Source of the DNA: Desulfovibrio sp.
GTDB lineage: Bacteria > Desulfobacterota > Desulfovibrionia > Desulfovibrionales > Desulfovibrionaceae
Assembly (NCBI GenBank): GCA_016208105.1
Contig: JACQYS010000005.1
Span: 1-64,000, forward strand
Direction: 5' to 3'
DNA length: 64,000 nucleotides
The position numbers were made by a program, and so were the translations under genes. The notes beneath the pieces are model-generated. The model worked only from the letters and a program-made list of their open reading frames with translations. It was not told the origin of the DNA and did no database searches. Of the stretch, positions 52,715 to 61,647 are shown in pieces (position 1 is the stretch's first letter; every line of letters begins with the position of its first letter).

Positions 52715-54799
52715 ATGCCAGCCTTTCTCTTGGAAATCGGCTTCGAGGAGATGCCCTCGCGCTTCCTGGCCGCTCTCACCGAGGAGCTCCGCCAGACACT
52801 CTCGGGGCTTTTGGAGCAGAACAAGCTTGGGTTCGAAACCGTTAAGACCTGGGCCACCCCGCGCCGTTTGACCGTGCTCGTCCAAGGTCTGGACGAAAAG
52901 CAGCGCAGCGAGGAGGAAGTGGTCACCGGGCCGCCCGTGAAGGCCGCCTACGATGCTTCCGGCAATCCCACGGCGGCCGCCATGGGGTTCGCCAAGGGCC
53001 AGGGCGCGGACATGTCCCAGGTGTTCACCGTGGACACCCCCAAGGGGCAGTATCTCGCCCTGCGCAAGGCCACCGGAGGGGGCAAGGCGATCGATCTGCT
53101 TCCGGACGTCTGCGTGGCGGCGGTAAAGGCGCTCACGTTTCCCAAGAAGATGCACTGGGGCAGCCTGGACTATACCTTCGGCCGCCCAATCCGCTGGATC
53201 GTGGCCCTTCTAGACGATACGGTCGTTCCCTTCGAAGTGGCCACCGTCCCCTCCGGCCGGGCGACCTTTGGCCATCGGGTCATGGGTGCCGGTCCCTGGG
53301 CTCTGGACAAGGTGGAGGACTATTTCCCCGTGCTCGCCCAGAAGGGCAAGGTGATGCTTGATCCCGCCGAACGCCGGGCGGCCATCGTCGAACAGTGCGA
53401 AAAGGCCGCGGCCACGGCCGGAGGCAGGCCCGTGGTCAGCGAGCGCCTTCTGGAAGAAGTCTGCGGGCTGGTCGAGTATCCTCTGGTGATCCTGGGCAAT
53501 TTCGACAAACGCTACCTGGAGCTCCCCAGGCAGGTGCTGCTCACCAGCATGGAGAGTCACCAGAAGAGCTTTGGCGTGGAAGACGCCAAGGGCAAGCTGC
53601 TGCCCCATTTTTTGACCACGGCCGGGCTTGAGCCCACCGACGTCGCCCTGGTGCGCAAGGGATGGGAACGCGTGCTCAAAGCCAGGCTCGAGGATGCCCG
53701 CTTCTTCTGGGAGACCGATCTGGCTTCGAGTTTCGACACATGGCTCGCCAAGCTCGATTCGGTCACCTTCCTGGCGCCGCTCGGTTCCATGGGCAACAAG
53801 ACCCGGCGCATCGAAAGCCTGTGTGTGAAACTTGCCGAGCAGGCAAAACCGGAACTCATGATCGATCTTGCCCAGGCCGGCCGTCTCTCCAAGGCGGACC
53901 TGGTGTCCGAGATGGTGGGCGAATTCGCCGACCTCCAGGGCGTCATGGGCGGCGTGTACGCGCGAAAGATGGGTGAGAATGAGCAGGTGGCCCAGGCCAT
54001 TTCGGAGCAGTACCTGCCGCTCGGCCCCGACAGCCAGGCACCGCAAAGCCTGGCAGGCGCGCTCCTGGCCATTGCCGACAAGATGGACACCCTGGCCGGC
54101 TGCTTCGGCCTGGAGATGATCCCCACCGGCGCGGCCGACCCTTACGCCCTGCGCCGCCAGGTGCTGGGCATCTGCCGCATCATCATCGAGCAGGGCTTGC
54201 GTCTGAACCTGGAAACATTGATTGACGCCGCTTTTTCCGGGTATACCGGGGTAGCGTGGAAACTTGAGCCAGGCGCGGCCAAGGCCAAGCTGCTTGAGTT
54301 CTTCGGTTCGCGCCTGAAGGCATGGTACCTGGGCAAAGGAGTTCGGTCCCAGGTGGTGGACGCAGCCATTGGGGCCGGGTTTGCCGACGTCTGGGCTTTG
54401 GACGCCCGCATGGCCGCCCTGACCAGGTTCAGCGAAAGCGAAGGCTTCGACCAGGCCGTGCTGGCCTTCAAGCGCGCGGCCAACATCATCCGCAAGCAGG
54501 CCTCACAGATGAGCCTTTCCGGGGCATTTGACCGCACGAAGCTCAAGGAGCCCTCGGAACTGGCCCTGGCGGACACGTTGGCCGCCACGGCCGCCCGGTT
54601 CGAAGAGCTTTTGGGCGCCGATGATTACGACGCGCTGTTCGGCCTTCTTGGGGAATTGCGCCCCAGCGTGGACGCCTTCTTCGATAACGTCATGGTGATG
54701 TGCGAGGATGAGGGACTCAAGATTGAGCGCCTGAATCTGCTGAAATCGTTGGTTGACCGCCTGAGCCGATTGGCGGACTTCGCGGCGCTCCAGGTATAG
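52715..54799 (+). CDS. glyS: Glycyl-tRNA synthetase beta subunit
   Basis: A 694-aa tRNA-recognising subunit. FLLEIGFEEMPSRFLAALTE starts the protein. KKMHWGSLDYTFGRPIRWIV and the HD-like FLAPLGSMGNKTRRIESLC region are characteristic, and the C-terminus is the DALR-type anticodon domain. Length is normal. It must pair with GlyQ for activity. The gene ends just before a dispersed repeat and the rpsT promoter. Confidence 0.97.
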   Translation: MPAFLLEIGFEEMPSRFLAALTEELRQTLSGLLEQNKLGFETVKTWATPRRLTVLVQGLDEKQRSEEEVVTGPPVKAAYDASGNPTAAAMGFAKGQGADMSQVFTVDTPKGQYLALRKATGGGKAIDLLPDVCVAAVKALTFPKKMHWGSLDYTFGRPIRWIVALLDDTVVPFEVATVPSGRATFGHRVMGAGPWALDKVEDYFPVLAQKGKVMLDPAERRAAIVEQCEKAAATAGGRPVVSERLLEEVCGLVEYPLVILGNFDKRYLELPRQVLLTSMESHQKSFGVEDAKGKLLPHFLTTAGLEPTDVALVRKGWERVLKARLEDARFFWETDLASSFDTWLAKLDSVTFLAPLGSMGNKTRRIESLCVKLAEQAKPELMIDLAQAGRLSKADLVSEMVGEFADLQGVMGGVYARKMGENEQVAQAISEQYLPLGPDSQAPQSLAGALLAIADKMDTLAGCFGLEMIPTGAADPYALRRQVLGICRIIIEQGLRLNLETLIDAAFSGYTGVAWKLEPGAAKAKLLEFFGSRLKAWYLGKGVRSQVVDAAIGAGFADVWALDARMAALTRFSESEGFDQAVLAFKRAANIIRKQASQMSLSGAFDRTKLKEPSELALADTLAATAARFEELLGADDYDALFGLLGELRPSVDAFFDNVMVMCEDEGLKIERLNLLKSLVDRLSRLADFAALQV

Positions 54800-54819
54800 G
54801 GAATCGGGGGAACCGTCGG

Positions 54820-54865
54820 GAGGAAGCCTCCGGCGGCCAAAGGGCTATACGCCCTTTGGAATCCC
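54820..54865. repeat. Dispersed palindromic repeat, copy 1
   Basis: GCCTCCGGCGGCCAAAGGG, a short spacer, then CCCTTTGGAATCCC. The AAAGGG/CCCTTT arms can form a hairpin. A second copy with a longer interior lies at 55341-55459, on the other side of rpsT. Confidence 0.75.
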
Positions 54866-54928
54866 GTATTGGTTGTGGTAAAATTATCCTGGGCGTGAAC
54901 TTGATAGTCTCGTGAGATCGTTTGGCGC

Positions 54929-54957
54929 TTGACAAACCAGGCTGTCGCGCCTATCAA
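54929..54957 (+). promoter_or_regulatory. Sigma-70 promoter of rpsT
   Basis: TTGACA (54929-54934), 17-bp spacer, TATCAA (54952-54957). The predicted start is about 54964, 30 bp before the start codon. Confidence 0.8.
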
Positions 54958-54993
54958 GTCCGTCTTTGAACTTGCTGTGAGGAGGGAGATCCC

Positions 54994-55260
54994 TTGGCCA
55001 ATCATAAGTCCGCATTGAAAAGGCACCGTCAGAGCCTTGTTGCTCGTGCCCGCAACCGTTCCGCTAAAACCCAGGTGAAGAACGTCATCAAGGCCGTGCG
55101 CGCCGCCATCGAACAGAAGGATGCCGCCGCCGCTGCTGCCGCTCTGAAGGAAGCCACCGCCGTCCTGGACAGCGTCGCCTCCAAGAAGATCATTCACTGG
55201 AAGACCGCCGCACGCAAGGTTTCCCGGCTGAATCTGGCCGTCAACAAGATCGGCGCCTAG
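54994..55260 (+). CDS. rpsT: Ribosomal protein S20
   Basis: An 88-aa basic protein, [15 protein letters not shown]..., with the S20 helical pattern. It binds the 5' domain of 16S rRNA. The start is TTG 54994 behind GAGGAGGGAG. S20 genes often use non-ATG starts, linked to autoregulation in E. coli. It is flanked by its own promoter and terminator, so it is monocistronic. Confidence 0.96.
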   Translation: MANHKSALKRHRQSLVARARNRSAKTQVKNVIKAVRAAIEQKDAAAAAAALKEATAVLDSVASKKIIHWKTAARKVSRLNLAVNKIGA

Positions 55261-55281
55261 CTGGTCTCATCGAGTATTTAC

Positions 55282-55320
55282 AAGCCCGCCGGCCTTTGGC
55301 CGCGCGGGCTTTTCGTTTTT
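55282..55320 (+). terminator. Terminator of rpsT
   Basis: AAGCCCGC ... GCGGGCTT with an inner GGCC-TTT-GGCC hairpin, followed by TTCGTTTTT. Confidence 0.88.
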
Positions 55321-55340
55321 GCTTCGAAGCGGGTGTGCCA

Positions 55341-55459
55341 GGGGAAGCCTCCGGCGGCCAAAGGGATGACTCGGGCCGTCCTGGCCCTCGCCCTGCGGGC
55401 GCTGCAAGCAGCGCCCAATTCCGCTGTCCTGCGGAATTGTTGCGCCCTTTGGAATCCCT
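55341..55459. repeat. Dispersed palindromic repeat, copy 2 (expanded)
   Basis: The same left end (GCCTCCGGCGGCCAAAGGG) and right end (CCCTTTGGAATCCC) as at 54820. Here about 90 bp of further small inverted repeats lie between them (GGGCGCTGCAAGCAGCGCCC; TTCCGC...GCGGAA). It fills most of the 55321-55509 gap. Confidence 0.7.
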
Positions 55460-55509
55460 TTCCGCTTCGCGGCTGTCTTCAGGAAAACCAGGCTGGAATG
55501 GAAATGAAC

Positions 55510-56133
55510 TCAGGCGGGAACCTGACGCAGGATTTCCGCCATCTGCTGTCTGAAGAGCGTACTCCCGCCCATTGAAGGATGGCGAACAGTGGAAAATTTC
55601 AATCCAGGGAACAGCGCATTCAGGGACTGCTCTGCCTTTCGCCCCACGGCCACCACCACTTCCGGCCGGAAAATCTCCAGAACGCTCACGAGATAAGTCT
55701 CCCCCAATTTGAGTTCCGCTTTTGTCGGGGTGCGGTTGGTGCGCGGCTTGCCAGGTTCGTGCGGGTGCAGCGGCAGGGCGTTCCAGAGAAGCGGCACTAT
55801 TCCATGGGCATCGGCCACGCCCCAGACGTATCTGCCGCTTGGTTCGAAGATGTCCCCCTGGCGGTGGAGGGTGCCTCTGTGCGCCGAGAAGAAGCTATTC
55901 TGGGAGTCGCGCAGGGTCTCGGGGCTGGTGAAGGCCATGCCGGTGAGAGCGCAGCCACGGTGCCCGGCCGCTTCACCGATCAAGGCCAGACGAACGGGGC
56001 TTGAGGCCAGAAAATGGAGGTACTGCGCTAGGTTGGAGGCAAGCTTCGGATCACTGAAGGGATTGAAGAGATTTTTGCTGGATGGGGCTTTTGCAAGCGA
56101 AGCGATAAGGGCGGTGATGGCGTTTTGGGGCAT
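55510..56133 (-). CDS. Uracil-DNA glycosylase-fold protein
   Basis: A 207-aa protein with UDG-superfamily features. It has an N-terminal VRLALIGEAAGHRGCALTGM, matching the GEAPG-type active-site loop of family 4/5-like enzymes. A later VVVAVGRKAEQSLN strand leads to a C-terminal RHPSMGG, like the HPS motif. It may remove uracil or another damaged base. The GE-A-G loop differs from the canonical GEAPG, so activity is not certain. ATG 56133 has GGA six bases upstream; a TTG at 56142 is the alternative. Confidence 0.75.
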   Translation of the reverse strand: MPQNAITALIASLAKAPSSKNLFNPFSDPKLASNLAQYLHFLASSPVRLALIGEAAGHRGCALTGMAFTSPETLRDSQNSFFSAHRGTLHRQGDIFEPSGRYVWGVADAHGIVPLLWNALPLHPHEPGKPRTNRTPTKAELKLGETYLVSVLEIFRPEVVVAVGRKAEQSLNALFPGLKFSTVRHPSMGGSTLFRQQMAEILRQVPA

Positions 56134-56177
56134 GATTTCCAAGCGGTCCGTTTTGGCAGGGTTTATTCCCCAAGGGC

Positions 56178-56213
56178 TAAAAAAAAGCCCCGGGGCGTAA
56201 ACCCCGGGGCTCT
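56178..56213 (-). terminator. Terminator of adk
   Basis: AGCCCCGGGG-CGTAAA-CCCCGGGGCT, followed on the minus strand by a run of eight T. Confidence 0.93.
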
Positions 56214-56230
56214 AAACGCAATGAAAGGAA

Positions 56231-56902
56231 CTAGTCCAGCTGGGAGAGCAGCTTGTCCTTGATCGAGGTGATGGACCCTTCGCCATTGAGCTCGATGTAC
56301 TTGCTCACGCCCTTGGCGGCCAGCTCCTTGAAGAAGTAGGCGGCGGCCAGGGTGCCGGTCTTGGTGTCGTAGTAGATGTCGTGGCGCTTGCCGATGGCGC
56401 CTTCGTCCTGGTCGTCGGCACGGGCGGAGAGCTCGCCGCCGCACACCCGGCACTTGTCGCCGTTGGGCTTGATGGCGTCGATGAAGATGTTGTTGGGGTG
56501 GTTGTTGTCGTTCTTGCAGAGGCGGCGGCCCATGATGCGGTTCTTGGCCACTTCGCGGGGCAGCAGGATCTCGATGACGTAGTCGAGCTTCACGTTTTCA
56601 GCCTGCAGGGCTTCCCAGAGCTTCTGGGCCTGCACGATGCTGCGGGGGAAGCCGTCGAGGAGCCAGCCGTTCTTGCCCTTGGATTTCAGGGTCTCGAGCA
56701 CCATGGGGATGGTGATGTCGTCGGGAACCAGGTCGCCGCGGTCGATGAATGCCTTGGCCTTCTTGCCCAACTCGGTGCCGCCCCCGATGTGTTCGCGGAA
56801 GATGCCGCCGGACTCGATGTGAGCCAAATTGTACTTGTCTTTGACCAGGGAACCCTGGGTTCCCTTGCCGCTGCCGTTGGGCCCGAAGATCAGGATATTC
56901 AC
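56231..56902 (-). CDS. adk: Adenylate kinase
   Basis: A 223-aa enzyme (ATP + AMP = 2 ADP). P-loop FGPNGSGKGTQ, AMP-site ESGGIFREHI, and GWLLDGFPRS are intact. The LID-like region contains CRVCGGEL, one pair of cysteines, so it resembles a zinc-type lid but lacks an obvious second CxxC. The start is GTG 56902 behind AGGAGG. It is monocistronic, with a strong terminator. Confidence 0.95.
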   Translation of the reverse strand: MNILIFGPNGSGKGTQGSLVKDKYNLAHIESGGIFREHIGGGTELGKKAKAFIDRGDLVPDDITIPMVLETLKSKGKNGWLLDGFPRSIVQAQKLWEALQAENVKLDYVIEILLPREVAKNRIMGRRLCKNDNNHPNNIFIDAIKPNGDKCRVCGGELSARADDQDEGAIGKRHDIYYDTKTGTLAAAYFFKELAAKGVSKYIELNGEGSITSIKDKLLSQLD

Positions 56903-56956
56903 GCGCCGCCTCCTTGTTTAAAAAATAACAATCGAGGGTTTCTATCCTCAGGGGCC

Positions 56957-58039
56957 TCAGGTGTCAACGCCGGTGGGCGATGCAGCTGGCAAGAAGACGA
57001 TTCCTTCGCGCTCAATCCGGGCCACTTTGTTGCCTGGAAATTGAAAAGTCTTTCCAATCGAACGCTTAGACCATGCCTCGTCGAGTCCGTGCAGCGTGGG
57101 GGCGAGGGGTTGGCCGGGGCCTATAGCTTCCACGCATCGCTTGTACATACGCAGTCTCAATGCTTGTGAGCACCCTTTCAGGGTATTGTTGGAGAGCACA
57201 TGAGTTTCCTGTGGTGAACCAGCTGCCGGATCGTGCGCCAACACTTCGTTATTCCAGTGTATTTCGTCAATGCGCGCCTGTTTCCACAGCTCGGCAGCCG
57301 CGCCGAGATAGTCCAAATTTTCACGAATGAACAAGGGGAGTATGTCCGAGCGCACCCGGTTGCGCATGAATGCCTGGTCCGTGTTGCTCTCATCTTCGCG
57401 CCAGGCGGTCCCGGTTTCTTCGAGCAGGCGTTGCAGATCGGCCTTGGGAGTCATGAGAAGAGGACGCAGGATGCGTCTGCCAGGGTCCCAGGCGGGCATT
57501 CCCCCCAGGGCGGGCCATCCTCCTCCCCGGGTAAGGCGCATGAGCTGGTCTTCGGCAAGATCGTTCAGGTGATGGGCGCAGAGCACGGCAAAGGCGCCCG
57601 AGCGCTCCCGTATCTCTTCCAACCAGGCATAGCGGGCCCGGCGCCCGGCGTCCTCGATCCCGGTTTTCCAGTCATTAGCCAGGGCCCGCACGTTTTGGAA
57701 ACCGCATTGGCAGGACAGATTGATGCGTTCGCAGAATGCGGCGCAAGCCGTGGCGTCCTTTCCGGACTCCGGGCGTAAGCCATGGTCTAAGTGGGCGGCG
57801 GTGAAGTCCGCTCCCAGTCTGGGGGTGAGAAGGCGCATGATAAGCGCCAGGGCGGTGGAGTCCAGCCCCCCCGACAGCGCCAGGACGAATGAGCGGCCTT
57901 CAAGGCCATCCGGGATCAGTTCCTTGAGGAATGCCTCCACCCTGAGGCACAAGTGCGCCCCCCAGGGGGAAAGGTCTTGAAGGCCCGCAGGAACGGGCAT
58001 GGGCTCAGATGATTCCTTTGGCCCGGAAGTATTCGGCAT
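56957..58039 (-). CDS. tilS: tRNA(Ile)-lysidine synthetase
   Basis: A 360-aa PP-loop ATPase that converts C34 of tRNA-Ile(CAU) to lysidine, so that it reads AUA. The PP-loop VLALSGGLDSTALAL near 52, AAHLDHGLRPESGKDA and CAHHLNDLAEDQLMRLTRGG are intact. The C-terminal domain is short. ATG 58039 would overlap the hemerythrin gene by 35 bp; ATG 58000 lies just after it and is an alternative. It is probably translated with the upstream genes. Confidence 0.9.
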   Translation of the reverse strand: MPNTSGPKESSEPMPVPAGLQDLSPWGAHLCLRVEAFLKELIPDGLEGRSFVLALSGGLDSTALALIMRLLTPRLGADFTAAHLDHGLRPESGKDATACAAFCERINLSCQCGFQNVRALANDWKTGIEDAGRRARYAWLEEIRERSGAFAVLCAHHLNDLAEDQLMRLTRGGGWPALGGMPAWDPGRRILRPLLMTPKADLQRLLEETGTAWREDESNTDQAFMRNRVRSDILPLFIRENLDYLGAAAELWKQARIDEIHWNNEVLAHDPAAGSPQETHVLSNNTLKGCSQALRLRMYKRCVEAIGPGQPLAPTLHGLDEAWSKRSIGKTFQFPGNKVARIEREGIVFLPAASPTGVDT

Positions 58040-58412
58040 AACGCTGGTCGTAACCGGTGACGTGTTCTTCTATCCAGCCCATGAGGTAATCGAGCAGTTC
58101 CGCGGAGAGTTCCGTCCTGTCGGCCAGGTAGTCGAGTTCCACGTGCAGGAGCTTCTCCACGAAGGCTTCGTGCTGGATCATGTGGTCACCGAGGCCGGGG
58201 AAGCCGTGGCGCTTCATCCAGCGCTCCTCGGCGGTGAAATGCTCCCGGACGTAGGTGTTTAATTCGCGTATCACCTTGCCCAGGATATCCTTGTCAGCGC
58301 CGATGGCCAGAGCCTTGTCCAGCTCGGCGATCAGGCCGATGAGATGGCGGTGCTGGAGGTCGATTTCTTGGATGTCGACGGAGAGTTTGTCGGTCCATTG
58401 AATATGGGACAT
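58005..58412 (-). CDS. Bacteriohemerythrin
   Basis: A 135-aa four-helix protein with the di-iron ligands in place: IDLQHRHLIGLI, REHFTAEERWMKRHGFPGLG then DHMIQHEAF, and WIEEHVTGYDQRY. It binds O2 and is thought to deliver, store or sense it; in anaerobes it may protect enzymes. It lies between a 111-aa protein (9 bp) and tilS (overlap), downstream of the heme genes. Confidence 0.95.
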   Translation of the reverse strand: MSHIQWTDKLSVDIQEIDLQHRHLIGLIAELDKALAIGADKDILGKVIRELNTYVREHFTAEERWMKRHGFPGLGDHMIQHEAFVEKLLHVELDYLADRTELSAELLDYLMGWIEEHVTGYDQRYAEYFRAKGII

Positions 58413-58421
58413 GGTGCACTC

Positions 58422-58757
58422 CTAGACGGCGATGTCCAACTCACGAATCAGGCTGTCCAGCATGTCCACCATATGCTCTCGCAGGGCTGGATTTGCATAA
58501 GCCACGCAGGAACAGCGCAGTATCTTGCGGGCCCGGACGAGAAGCTCAAGACGGACCCAGCCGTCTCCAGTTTCCAGGGGAAGGAAAAACGGCCCGCAGG
58601 ACTCCGTATGCTCTTTCTGGTCAGGCCCCAGATACTGCTCGGGGATAGGCACATAGTACATGCCTTTGATGGACCCGGTCCACCCTTTTTGCGTCAGGCG
58701 GTCTTCTATCTTGGCGACATCTTCGTCCGTGAGTTCGTCTATGGTGTAGGCGCGCAT
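58422..58757 (-). CDS. Hypothetical protein near hemA
   Basis: A 111-aa soluble protein starting MRAYTIDELTDEDVAKIEDR. It contains two Cys near CSCVAY and a WVRLELLVRARKILRC stretch. I do not recognise a family or motif. Its ATG directly follows the hemA stop, so it is co-translated with hemA. A role in hemA control or heme handling is only a guess from position. Confidence 0.8.
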   Translation of the reverse strand: MRAYTIDELTDEDVAKIEDRLTQKGWTGSIKGMYYVPIPEQYLGPDQKEHTESCGPFFLPLETGDGWVRLELLVRARKILRCSCVAYANPALREHMVDMLDSLIRELDIAV

Positions 58758-60080
58758 CTAGTCCTCTGTTCCGGGCTTGCGATCCAGGTGCGCCTCGGGG
58801 GGCACGGAGTCGAGATCGAGGTTGAACATGCGTCTGGCCAGGTCCAGGAAGCGTTCCCCACCTTCCTCGTGGGAGCGCCGTTTCAGAAAGACCAGAGGGT
58901 CGTGGTACAGTTTGCGCGAAAGCGTCAGGGCCAGGGTTTCCACGGCGTCTCGCACCTCGTCCGCGCAATCCGGTCCCAGGCGTTTGAGCGTTTTCCTAAG
59001 CTCCTTGCGGGCCAGAATCTCTCCGCGCGACAGGAGGTCAACGATGGTTGGCTGGAGGTCAAGCGAATCCAGCCACCTGCCGAATTTTACTGACTCGGCC
59101 GCGATGATCTCCCGGGCCTTTTCCGCCTCGGATTGCCGTTGGGCCTTGTTTTCCTCCACCACTTCCTTCAAATCGTCGATGTCGTAGAGGTAGACGTTGT
59201 CCAGGCTGTTGATGTCCGGATCGATGTCTCGCGGCACAGCGATGTCGATAAAGAACATGGGCTTGTATTTGCGCTTCTTGAGTACGTCCTTGATGTCGCG
59301 GGCCCGGATGATGGGTTCAGGTGAACCGGTGGAGGTGATGACGATGTCCACCTCGGGCAGACGCTCGATGAGCTCCGAAAAGGAATAGGCCTTGCCCTTG
59401 AACCGGGCCGCCAGCTCTTCGGCGCGGGCGAAAGTGCGGTTGACCACGCACAGCGAATTGACCCCGGAGCCCACCAGATGCGTTGCCGCCAGTTCGGCCA
59501 TTTCTCCGGCTCCGATGAGCATGGCCTTCTTGTCTCCCATCTCGCCGAAGATATGCTTGGCCAATTCCACCGCCGCGTAGCTGATGGACACGGCGCTGGT
59601 GCCGATGCCGGTCTCGGTGCGCACCCGCTTGGCCACGGAAAAGGCCTTGTGCAAAAGCCGGTTGACCACCACCCGGGCCTGGCCCTTGTCCACCGAGGCC
59701 TTGTACGCTTGCTTTAGCTGCCCCAGAATCTGCGGCTCGCCGAGCACCATGGAGTCAAGGCCCGAAGCCACCAGAAAGAGGTGCTCCACAGCCGCCAGGT
59801 CGCGGTGTTCGTAGACGTGCGGGGCCAGCTCAGGGGATTCCCGCCCGCTGGCGTTGGCCCAGCACTCGAGCACCTTGCCCGAGACGTTGGAACCGCGCGG
59901 GGCCACCACCAGTATTTCCACCCGGTTGCAGGTGGAGAGCACCATCACCTCGCTCACGGTGCGGCCGAGCGAGAGAACGCATTCCTCGAACCGCTCCTGG
60001 TCTTTGAGGGCGAAGCATTCCCGCACCTCCACTCCGGCGGTGCGGTGGTTCAGACCGAAAAGATGGATATCGTGCTGCAT
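58758..60080 (-). CDS. hemA: Glutamyl-tRNA reductase
   Basis: A 440-aa enzyme that reduces glutamyl-tRNA(Glu) to glutamate-1-semialdehyde, the first committed step of tetrapyrrole synthesis. The catalytic Cys is in MVLSTCNRVEILV near 50. GLNHRTAGVEVRE, LVASGLDSMVLGEPQILGQL and the NADPH site LIGAGEMAELAATHLVGSG follow, and the C-terminal dimerisation helices are present. ATG 60080 overlaps the stop of the HemX gene by one base. It feeds heme, siroheme and cobalamin synthesis. Confidence 0.97.
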   Translation of the reverse strand: MQHDIHLFGLNHRTAGVEVRECFALKDQERFEECVLSLGRTVSEVMVLSTCNRVEILVVAPRGSNVSGKVLECWANASGRESPELAPHVYEHRDLAAVEHLFLVASGLDSMVLGEPQILGQLKQAYKASVDKGQARVVVNRLLHKAFSVAKRVRTETGIGTSAVSISYAAVELAKHIFGEMGDKKAMLIGAGEMAELAATHLVGSGVNSLCVVNRTFARAEELAARFKGKAYSFSELIERLPEVDIVITSTGSPEPIIRARDIKDVLKKRKYKPMFFIDIAVPRDIDPDINSLDNVYLYDIDDLKEVVEENKAQRQSEAEKAREIIAAESVKFGRWLDSLDLQPTIVDLLSRGEILARKELRKTLKRLGPDCADEVRDAVETLALTLSRKLYHDPLVFLKRRSHEEGGERFLDLARRMFNLDLDSVPPEAHLDRKPGTED

Positions 60081-60904
60081 CAGGCGAAACTATGGTGTGT
60101 CTTGACGAAGAAGTTGATTCCAAGCATCGAGGCCAGGCTCAGGCCAAAGACCCAGATGGCCAGCCAGGCGGTCTTTCGCCCGCGCCAACCGAAGGCCAAG
60201 CGCTGGTGGAACAGATACGCGAACAAGAGCCAGATGAAGACCGCCGCCATTTCCTTGGGGTCCCAGGAGAAGAACCGCTGCCAGGTGAGTCCGGCCCATA
60301 TGAACCCGGACAACAGGCCAACGGTGTGCAGGGGAAATCCAACGGTCACCGCGATACGGTTGGCCGTGTCGAGCTTCTCCAGGGAGGGCAGGGAGGCCCA
60401 CACGCCAGTGAGCTTTTCCTTGGATTTGATGCGTTTTTCGAGCTTCAGATAGGCGGCTCCGGCGGCGCAGGCCATGGCCATGAGGCCCATGGAGGCGAAC
60501 AGGGTCCCGATGTGCAGCCCGAAGAAAAGTCCGGCCAGCGACGTCGGCAGGGGAACTCGGGCAGCCGTGACTGCCTGGGAGCTTAGGAGCAGCACCAGAG
60601 CCAGAGGAGTTGCGATGAGCCCCAGAAAAGAGAGCCTGAGCTTGATCCACAAAATAAAGAGCACCAGGAGCAGGCTCCAGGAGAAGAGGCTCAAGTAGAA
60701 TTCGCCGCTGGTCAGGGTCAGCGAGGGAGTTTGAAACAGCATGAGGCCAAGGCTCAGGCCGTGCAGGGCGAACCCCGCTCCGGAGATGGCCCCACCTATG
60801 AGTTTGGGACGCTCCTTGCGGGTGATGATGCCGCAGATGTGGCCGCCGCTGCCAATGAGGTACAGGGCCATTACCGCGTAGAGGGTCAGATCAGCTAAGC
60901 CCAT
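60080..60904 (-). CDS. HemX/CcsA-type cytochrome c assembly membrane protein
   Basis: 274 aa with about eight membrane helices. The conserved heme-handling segment FFSWDPKEMAAVFIWLLFAY near 215 matches the CcsA/CcmC/HemX family. In many bacteria a protein of this type lies directly before hemA, where it may control GluTR level; others handle heme for cytochrome c. Both fit here. ATG 60904 is inside the last 14 bp of the precorrin-2 dehydrogenase gene. Confidence 0.88.
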   Translation of the reverse strand: MGLADLTLYAVMALYLIGSGGHICGIITRKERPKLIGGAISGAGFALHGLSLGLMLFQTPSLTLTSGEFYLSLFSWSLLLVLFILWIKLRLSFLGLIATPLALVLLLSSQAVTAARVPLPTSLAGLFFGLHIGTLFASMGLMAMACAAGAAYLKLEKRIKSKEKLTGVWASLPSLEKLDTANRIAVTVGFPLHTVGLLSGFIWAGLTWQRFFSWDPKEMAAVFIWLLFAYLFHQRLAFGWRGRKTAWLAIWVFGLSLASMLGINFFVKTHHSFA

Positions 60905-61568
60905 CCAGTATCTCCGGAATGCGCGGGTGGAGTTCCGACGGAATATGTTCGGCCAACAGGGCCGAAGCCTGGGCCATGTCCCTTGCTTCCAGGGCCTCCA
61001 GCAGGCCCGAGTCCAGAAGTCCCCGGAAGATGGTGGCGTTTTTGGGCGAGCCGAGCCCAAGTTCCAGCACCAGGGGGCGCAGCCTGCTCATGAGCACCAG
61101 GACCGCGCCGTATTCCGAGCCCAAAAACTCTCCCAGGCCCTTGCGGATCTTGCGGGCCAGAGCAGGGGAGCCGCCGCCGGTGGAGATGGCCACGGTCAGG
61201 TCGCCCTGGGTGAAGAGCGCCGGAACGATGAAGCTGCACTTCTCTGGCTGGTCCACGATGTTGCAGAGTATGCCACGCGCCTCGCAGGCCCGGCTGATGC
61301 GCCAGTTGAGTTCCTCATTGGAGGTTGAGGCAATGACCAGAAAACGCCCGTCCAGGTCCTTATCCTCGAAGGAGCGCTGCTCGAAGGCCACGGCGGGCAG
61401 GGCCAGTGTTTCCGCAAGGTCCGCGTCTGGGGCGCGGGTATCCAGCACGAGGACTTCCTGGGCTCCGCAGGCGGCCAGGGTTCCTATCTTGCGGCGGCCC
61501 ACTTCGCCCGCGCCAACCACCAGGCAGCGCTTGCGGGTGAGGTCCGCGAATAGAGGGTAGTATCGCAT
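60891..61568 (-). CDS. Precorrin-2 dehydrogenase (CysG N-domain type)
   Basis: A 225-aa protein from ATG 61568 (MRYYPLFADL). It has an NAD site, CLVVGAGEVGRRKIGTLAAC, and FLVIASTSNEELNWRIS. The catalytic/siroheme segment is NIVDQPEKCSFIVPALFTQG then ISTGGGSPALARKIRKGL. It oxidises precorrin-2 to sirohydrochlorin and, as in Met8, may insert Fe. There is no methyltransferase domain. In sulfate reducers siroheme is both a sulfite-reductase cofactor and the intermediate of the alternative heme route, so grouping with hemA makes sense. Confidence 0.92.
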   Translation of the reverse strand: MRYYPLFADLTRKRCLVVGAGEVGRRKIGTLAACGAQEVLVLDTRAPDADLAETLALPAVAFEQRSFEDKDLDGRFLVIASTSNEELNWRISRACEARGILCNIVDQPEKCSFIVPALFTQGDLTVAISTGGGSPALARKIRKGLGEFLGSEYGAVLVLMSRLRPLVLELGLGSPKNATIFRGLLDSGLLEALEARDMAQASALLAEHIPSELHPRIPEILDGLS

Positions 61569-61647
61569 GGGCGGATACCATAACAAATCCGGCTGTTCCC
61601 GCAAAGCCACTTTCTTTCCCCCCGGCCTTGGGATAACCAAAAAGCCC

